A DNA stretch of 64,000 nucleotides from Phocaeicola plebeius (GTDB taxonomy: Bacteria > Bacteroidota > Bacteroidia > Bacteroidales > Bacteroidaceae): NCBI GenBank assembly GCA_004558305.1, contig SFDG01000014.1, positions 1 to 64,000 on the forward strand, in the 5' to 3' direction. Shown here piece after piece: positions 61,251-64,000 of the stretch. Every line of letters begins with the position of its first letter. Positions within the stretch are counted from its first letter, which is position 1. Under the pieces are notes generated by a model, which saw nothing but the letters and a program-made list of their open reading frames with translations, did not search any database and was not told the origin of the DNA. Position numbers and translations under genes: made by a program.

Positions 61251-63752
61251 ATGATTTATCCGCAGAATTTCGAGCAGAAAATAGGATTCACCCAAATACG
61301 CCAGCTCCTGAAGCAGAAGTGCCTGGGACCGCTGGGACAGGAACGTGTAGACGACATGGACTTCAGTGACGATTTCGAGGAAATCGACCGCCGGCTGGAA
61401 CAGACCACCGAATTTGTCCGCATCGTACAGGAGGAAGACGATTTCCCCTGCCAGTACTATTTCGATGTGCGTCCCTCGCTGAAACGCATCCGCGTGGAAG
61501 GGCTCTACCTCAACGAACAGGAACTGTTCGACCTGCGCCGCTCGTTGGAAACGATCCGCGACATTGTGCGCTTCCTCCAGCAGACTGACACAGACGAGGA
61601 GAGTGAATCGGTTTCGACACCCTATCCCGCCCTCCGTACACTGGCAGGCGACATCCTCACTTTCCCCCAACTTATCGCCCGCATCGGCGATATACTCGAC
61701 AAATTCGGCCATGTGCGCGACAATGCTTCCAGCGAGTTGCTCCGCATCCGCCGCGAGCTTTCTGCCACGACGGGCAGCATCTCACGCAGCCTCAACTCCA
61801 TCCTACGGACTGCCCAGGCTGAAGGCTATGTGGACAAGGATGTCACACCCACCCTGCGCGACGGCCGTTTGGTCATCCCGGTGGCCCCCGGTATGAAACG
61901 AAAGCTCCGAGGCATTGTCCACGACGAGTCGGCCACCGGCAAGACAGTCTTCATCGAACCGGCGGAGGTGGTGGAGGCGAACAACCGCATCCGGGAACTG
62001 GAGGGCGAGGAGCGGCGCGAGATCATCCGCATCCTCACCGAGTTCTCCGCCACGGTCCGTCCGCAGGTGCCCGCCTTGTTGCAGTCCTACGAGTTCTTGG
62101 CCGACATCGACTTCATCCGCGCCAAGGCCGTGTTCAGCCTTGACATCCGTGCCGTGAAGCCAGCCTTCGAACGCCGCCAGGTGCTGGACTGGTTCGAGGC
62201 GGTCCATCCGCTGCTCCAGCTCTCTCTGGCCCGCCACGGAAAGAAAGTGGTACCACTGGACATCGAACTGACCCGCGAACAGCGCATCCTGCTGATTTCG
62301 GGTCCTAACGCAGGCGGCAAGTCTGTCTGCCTGAAAACGGTGGGACTGCTCCAGTACATGCTACAGTGCGGCCTGCCCGTCCCAATGAACGAGCGCAGCC
62401 ATGCCGGAGTGTTCAGCCACCTTTTTATCGACATCGGCGACGAGCAGAGCATCGAGGACGACCTGAGTACCTATTCGTCGCACCTGACGAACATGAAGAT
62501 GATGCTCAAGGGATGCGACGGGCGCAGCCTCATCCTCATCGATGAGTTCGGCGGCGGCACCGAGCCGCAAATAGGCGGAGCCATTGCCGAAGCCTTGCTG
62601 AAGCGCTTCAACGAGCGGAAAACATTCGGAGTCATCACGACGCACTATCAGAATCTGAAGCACTTCGCTGAAGACCATGAGGGCGTGGTGAACGGTGCCA
62701 TGCTTTACGACCGCCACGAGATGAGGGCTCTCTTCCAGCTGCAGATCGGCAACCCGGGCAGCTCGTTCGCCGTCGAAATCGCCCGAAAGATCGGACTGCC
62801 CGAAGAGGTCATCGCTGATGCTTCAGAGATTGTGGGCAGCGAGTATATCCAAAGCGACAAGTACCTGCAGGACATTGTCCGCGACAAACGATATTGGGAA
62901 ACAAAGCGGCAGAACATCCGTAAGCGAGAGAAGCAGATGGAGGATACCATCGCCCGCTACGAAGCGGAAATAGCAGAACTGGAAGCAAGCCGAAAGACTA
63001 TCCTGAAGAAAGCGAAAGAGGAAGCGGAGCAACTGCTGCAGGAGTCGAACGCCCGCATCGAAAATACCATCCGCTCTATCAAAGAGGCACAGGCAGAGAA
63101 GGAGCGCACGCGAGATGCCCGCCAGGAACTGACGGACTTCCGCCAGCAGGTGGAGGCCATCGATACGGCGGCCACGGAAGAGGCCATCGCCCGCAAGATG
63201 GAGCAGCTACGCCAGAAGCAGGAACGGAAGAAGGAACGGAAGGCGCAGAAACAGGCGCAGGCAGCCGAAACACCAAAAGCCAAGCCGATTGAAGAGGACA
63301 GCTATGTGCGCATCAAGGGGCAAAGCAGCGTGGGACAGGTGTTGGAGGTGAACGGCAAGAATGCAGTGGTGATGTTCGGCCTGATGAAGACAAACGTGAA
63401 GCTGGACCGGCTGGAGCATGCCGACGCACCACAACTGAACAGCACGCCTGCCAAAGCGACTTTCATCAGTGCCGCCACCCAAGACCAGATGCATGAGAAA
63501 CGGCTGAACTTCAAGCAAGATATCGATGTGCGCGGTATGCGTGGTGAAGAGGCCCTCCAGGCGGTGACATATTTCATCGACGACGCTATCCTTGTCGGGG
63601 TAAGCCGGGTTCGCATCCTGCACGGCACAGGCACGGGCATCCTGCGGACGCTGATCCGCCAGTACTTGGCTTCCGTACCAGGTGTGAAGGAGTTCAAGGA
63701 CGAGCACGTGCAGTTTGGGGGAGCCGGCATTACGGTGGTAGATTTGTATTAG
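61251..63752 (+). CDS. mutS2: endonuclease MutS2
   Basis: This is an 833-residue protein. MutS-type core and ATPase: Walker A SGPNAGGKSV near residue 350, Walker B SLILIDEFGGGTEP near 428, and THYQNLKHFA after it. A long charged coiled coil lies at about 540-690 (with runs of Q/E/K/R), and a C-terminal Smr endonuclease domain follows (DVRGMRGEEALQAV near 760, HGTGTGILR near 790). MutS2 acts on branched DNA and has been tied to stalled ribosomes. Length and domains are complete. From 63753 to the window end I see no gene. Confidence 0.95.
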   Translation: MIYPQNFEQKIGFTQIRQLLKQKCLGPLGQERVDDMDFSDDFEEIDRRLEQTTEFVRIVQEEDDFPCQYYFDVRPSLKRIRVEGLYLNEQELFDLRRSLETIRDIVRFLQQTDTDEESESVSTPYPALRTLAGDILTFPQLIARIGDILDKFGHVRDNASSELLRIRRELSATTGSISRSLNSILRTAQAEGYVDKDVTPTLRDGRLVIPVAPGMKRKLRGIVHDESATGKTVFIEPAEVVEANNRIRELEGEERREIIRILTEFSATVRPQVPALLQSYEFLADIDFIRAKAVFSLDIRAVKPAFERRQVLDWFEAVHPLLQLSLARHGKKVVPLDIELTREQRILLISGPNAGGKSVCLKTVGLLQYMLQCGLPVPMNERSHAGVFSHLFIDIGDEQSIEDDLSTYSSHLTNMKMMLKGCDGRSLILIDEFGGGTEPQIGGAIAEALLKRFNERKTFGVITTHYQNLKHFAEDHEGVVNGAMLYDRHEMRALFQLQIGNPGSSFAVEIARKIGLPEEVIADASEIVGSEYIQSDKYLQDIVRDKRYWETKRQNIRKREKQMEDTIARYEAEIAELEASRKTILKKAKEEAEQLLQESNARIENTIRSIKEAQAEKERTRDARQELTDFRQQVEAIDTAATEEAIARKMEQLRQKQERKKERKAQKQAQAAETPKAKPIEEDSYVRIKGQSSVGQVLEVNGKNAVVMFGLMKTNVKLDRLEHADAPQLNSTPAKATFISAATQDQMHEKRLNFKQDIDVRGMRGEEALQAVTYFIDDAILVGVSRVRILHGTGTGILRTLIRQYLASVPGVKEFKDEHVQFGGAGITVVDLY

Positions 63753-64000
63753 GGACCTGGCACATGGCTTACGGAACATCAACCAGGGCAAATAGGGCGC
63801 ATGGAAGAATGACCGTATTTCACCATCTTTATACCGATGGAAAACAATGTTTATAGACGTACAGTCTACGACCTGATTGTCTTATGATACGAAGTTACCG
63901 TACCCTATTGCGGGGAGGACTGTTGCCGATGGCTATGTCTGTCTGAGTCAACGACCTGAAAGGAAAGGTAGTTGGCGCAGAGGAGAGACAGATGCCATAT

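Noticed and set aside
1..64000. CRISPR arrays, rRNA genes or intact insertion sequences
   Set aside because: No regularly spaced repeats, no rRNA sequence and no complete transposase gene were seen.
63753..64000. Possible start of a further gene at the right edge
   Set aside because: Only short frames with stops on both strands; no recognisable motif or promoter box.

Overview
The window looks like chromosomal DNA of a gut-type Bacteroidales (Bacteroides/Phocaeicola-like). Signs are a UpxY antiterminator, many promoters with the Bacteroidetes -7 box TAnnTTTG, lipoproteins with acidic export signals after the lipobox Cys, a DUF4836 lipoprotein, a DUF5686 protein, GH43/GH51/GH97 enzymes, a reverse rubrerythrin and a sphingo-inositol lipid type cluster. 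By eye the cobalamin block is clearly more GC-rich than the far left end.

Layout. 1-2000: a PIN-toxin/antitoxin-like pair, a frameshifted small peptide gene with a double-glycine leader, and an upxY gene without a capsule operon, preceded by a ~400-nt leader ending in a terminator-like hairpin. 2160-25000: corrinoid uptake and de novo cobalamin synthesis. A cobalamin riboswitch precedes a rightward operon: TonB receptor, DUF4374 lipoprotein, cbiA, btuF-btuC-btuD, cobU, cobT, cobS, cobC. It meets a leftward operon (pduO, cobQ/cbiP, cobD, cbiB), which diverges at 17.8 kb from three tightly overlapping rightward fusion genes (cbiH-cbiC, cbiE-cbiT, cbiG-cbiF) and a fourth, cbiJ-cbiD. The set covers almost the whole early-cobalt (anaerobic) route; no cobaltochelatase or CbiL is seen here.

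24-38 kb: a leftward run with an MFS transporter, rsmE, a DUF4836 lipoprotein and an ABC ATPase/permease pair; a porin plus Na+/solute symporter operon; a degenerate cobalamin-riboswitch-like RNA; a frameshifted carbohydrate-active-enzyme fragment; an RluA-type pseudouridine synthase with ispE; a sugar-kinase-like phosphotransferase and a UDP-glucose dehydrogenase. 39-46 kb: arabinan/galactan-type enzymes (GH51, tandem GH43, GH97) with no SusC/SusD partners. 46-58 kb: peptide transporter, nadE, Fur/PerR regulator with reverse rubrerythrin, a DUF418 protein, an operon with a sigma-54 activator, LptE, a repeat protein and secG, and a DUF5686 outer-membrane protein.

58-64 kb: a four-gene rightward cluster (PgpA-like phosphatase, GtrA, CDP-alcohol phosphatidyltransferase, PAP2) matching the gene order, read in reverse, of the Bacteroides inositol-lipid locus but without the inositol-phosphate synthase, then two tRNA-Ser genes and mutS2. 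The most promising items for follow-up are the DUF4374 lipoprotein as a corrinoid-binding partner, the Cys-rich tail on BtuD, the broken GG-leader peptide next to the orphan UpxY, the candidate leader RNAs, and the inositol-lipid cluster.
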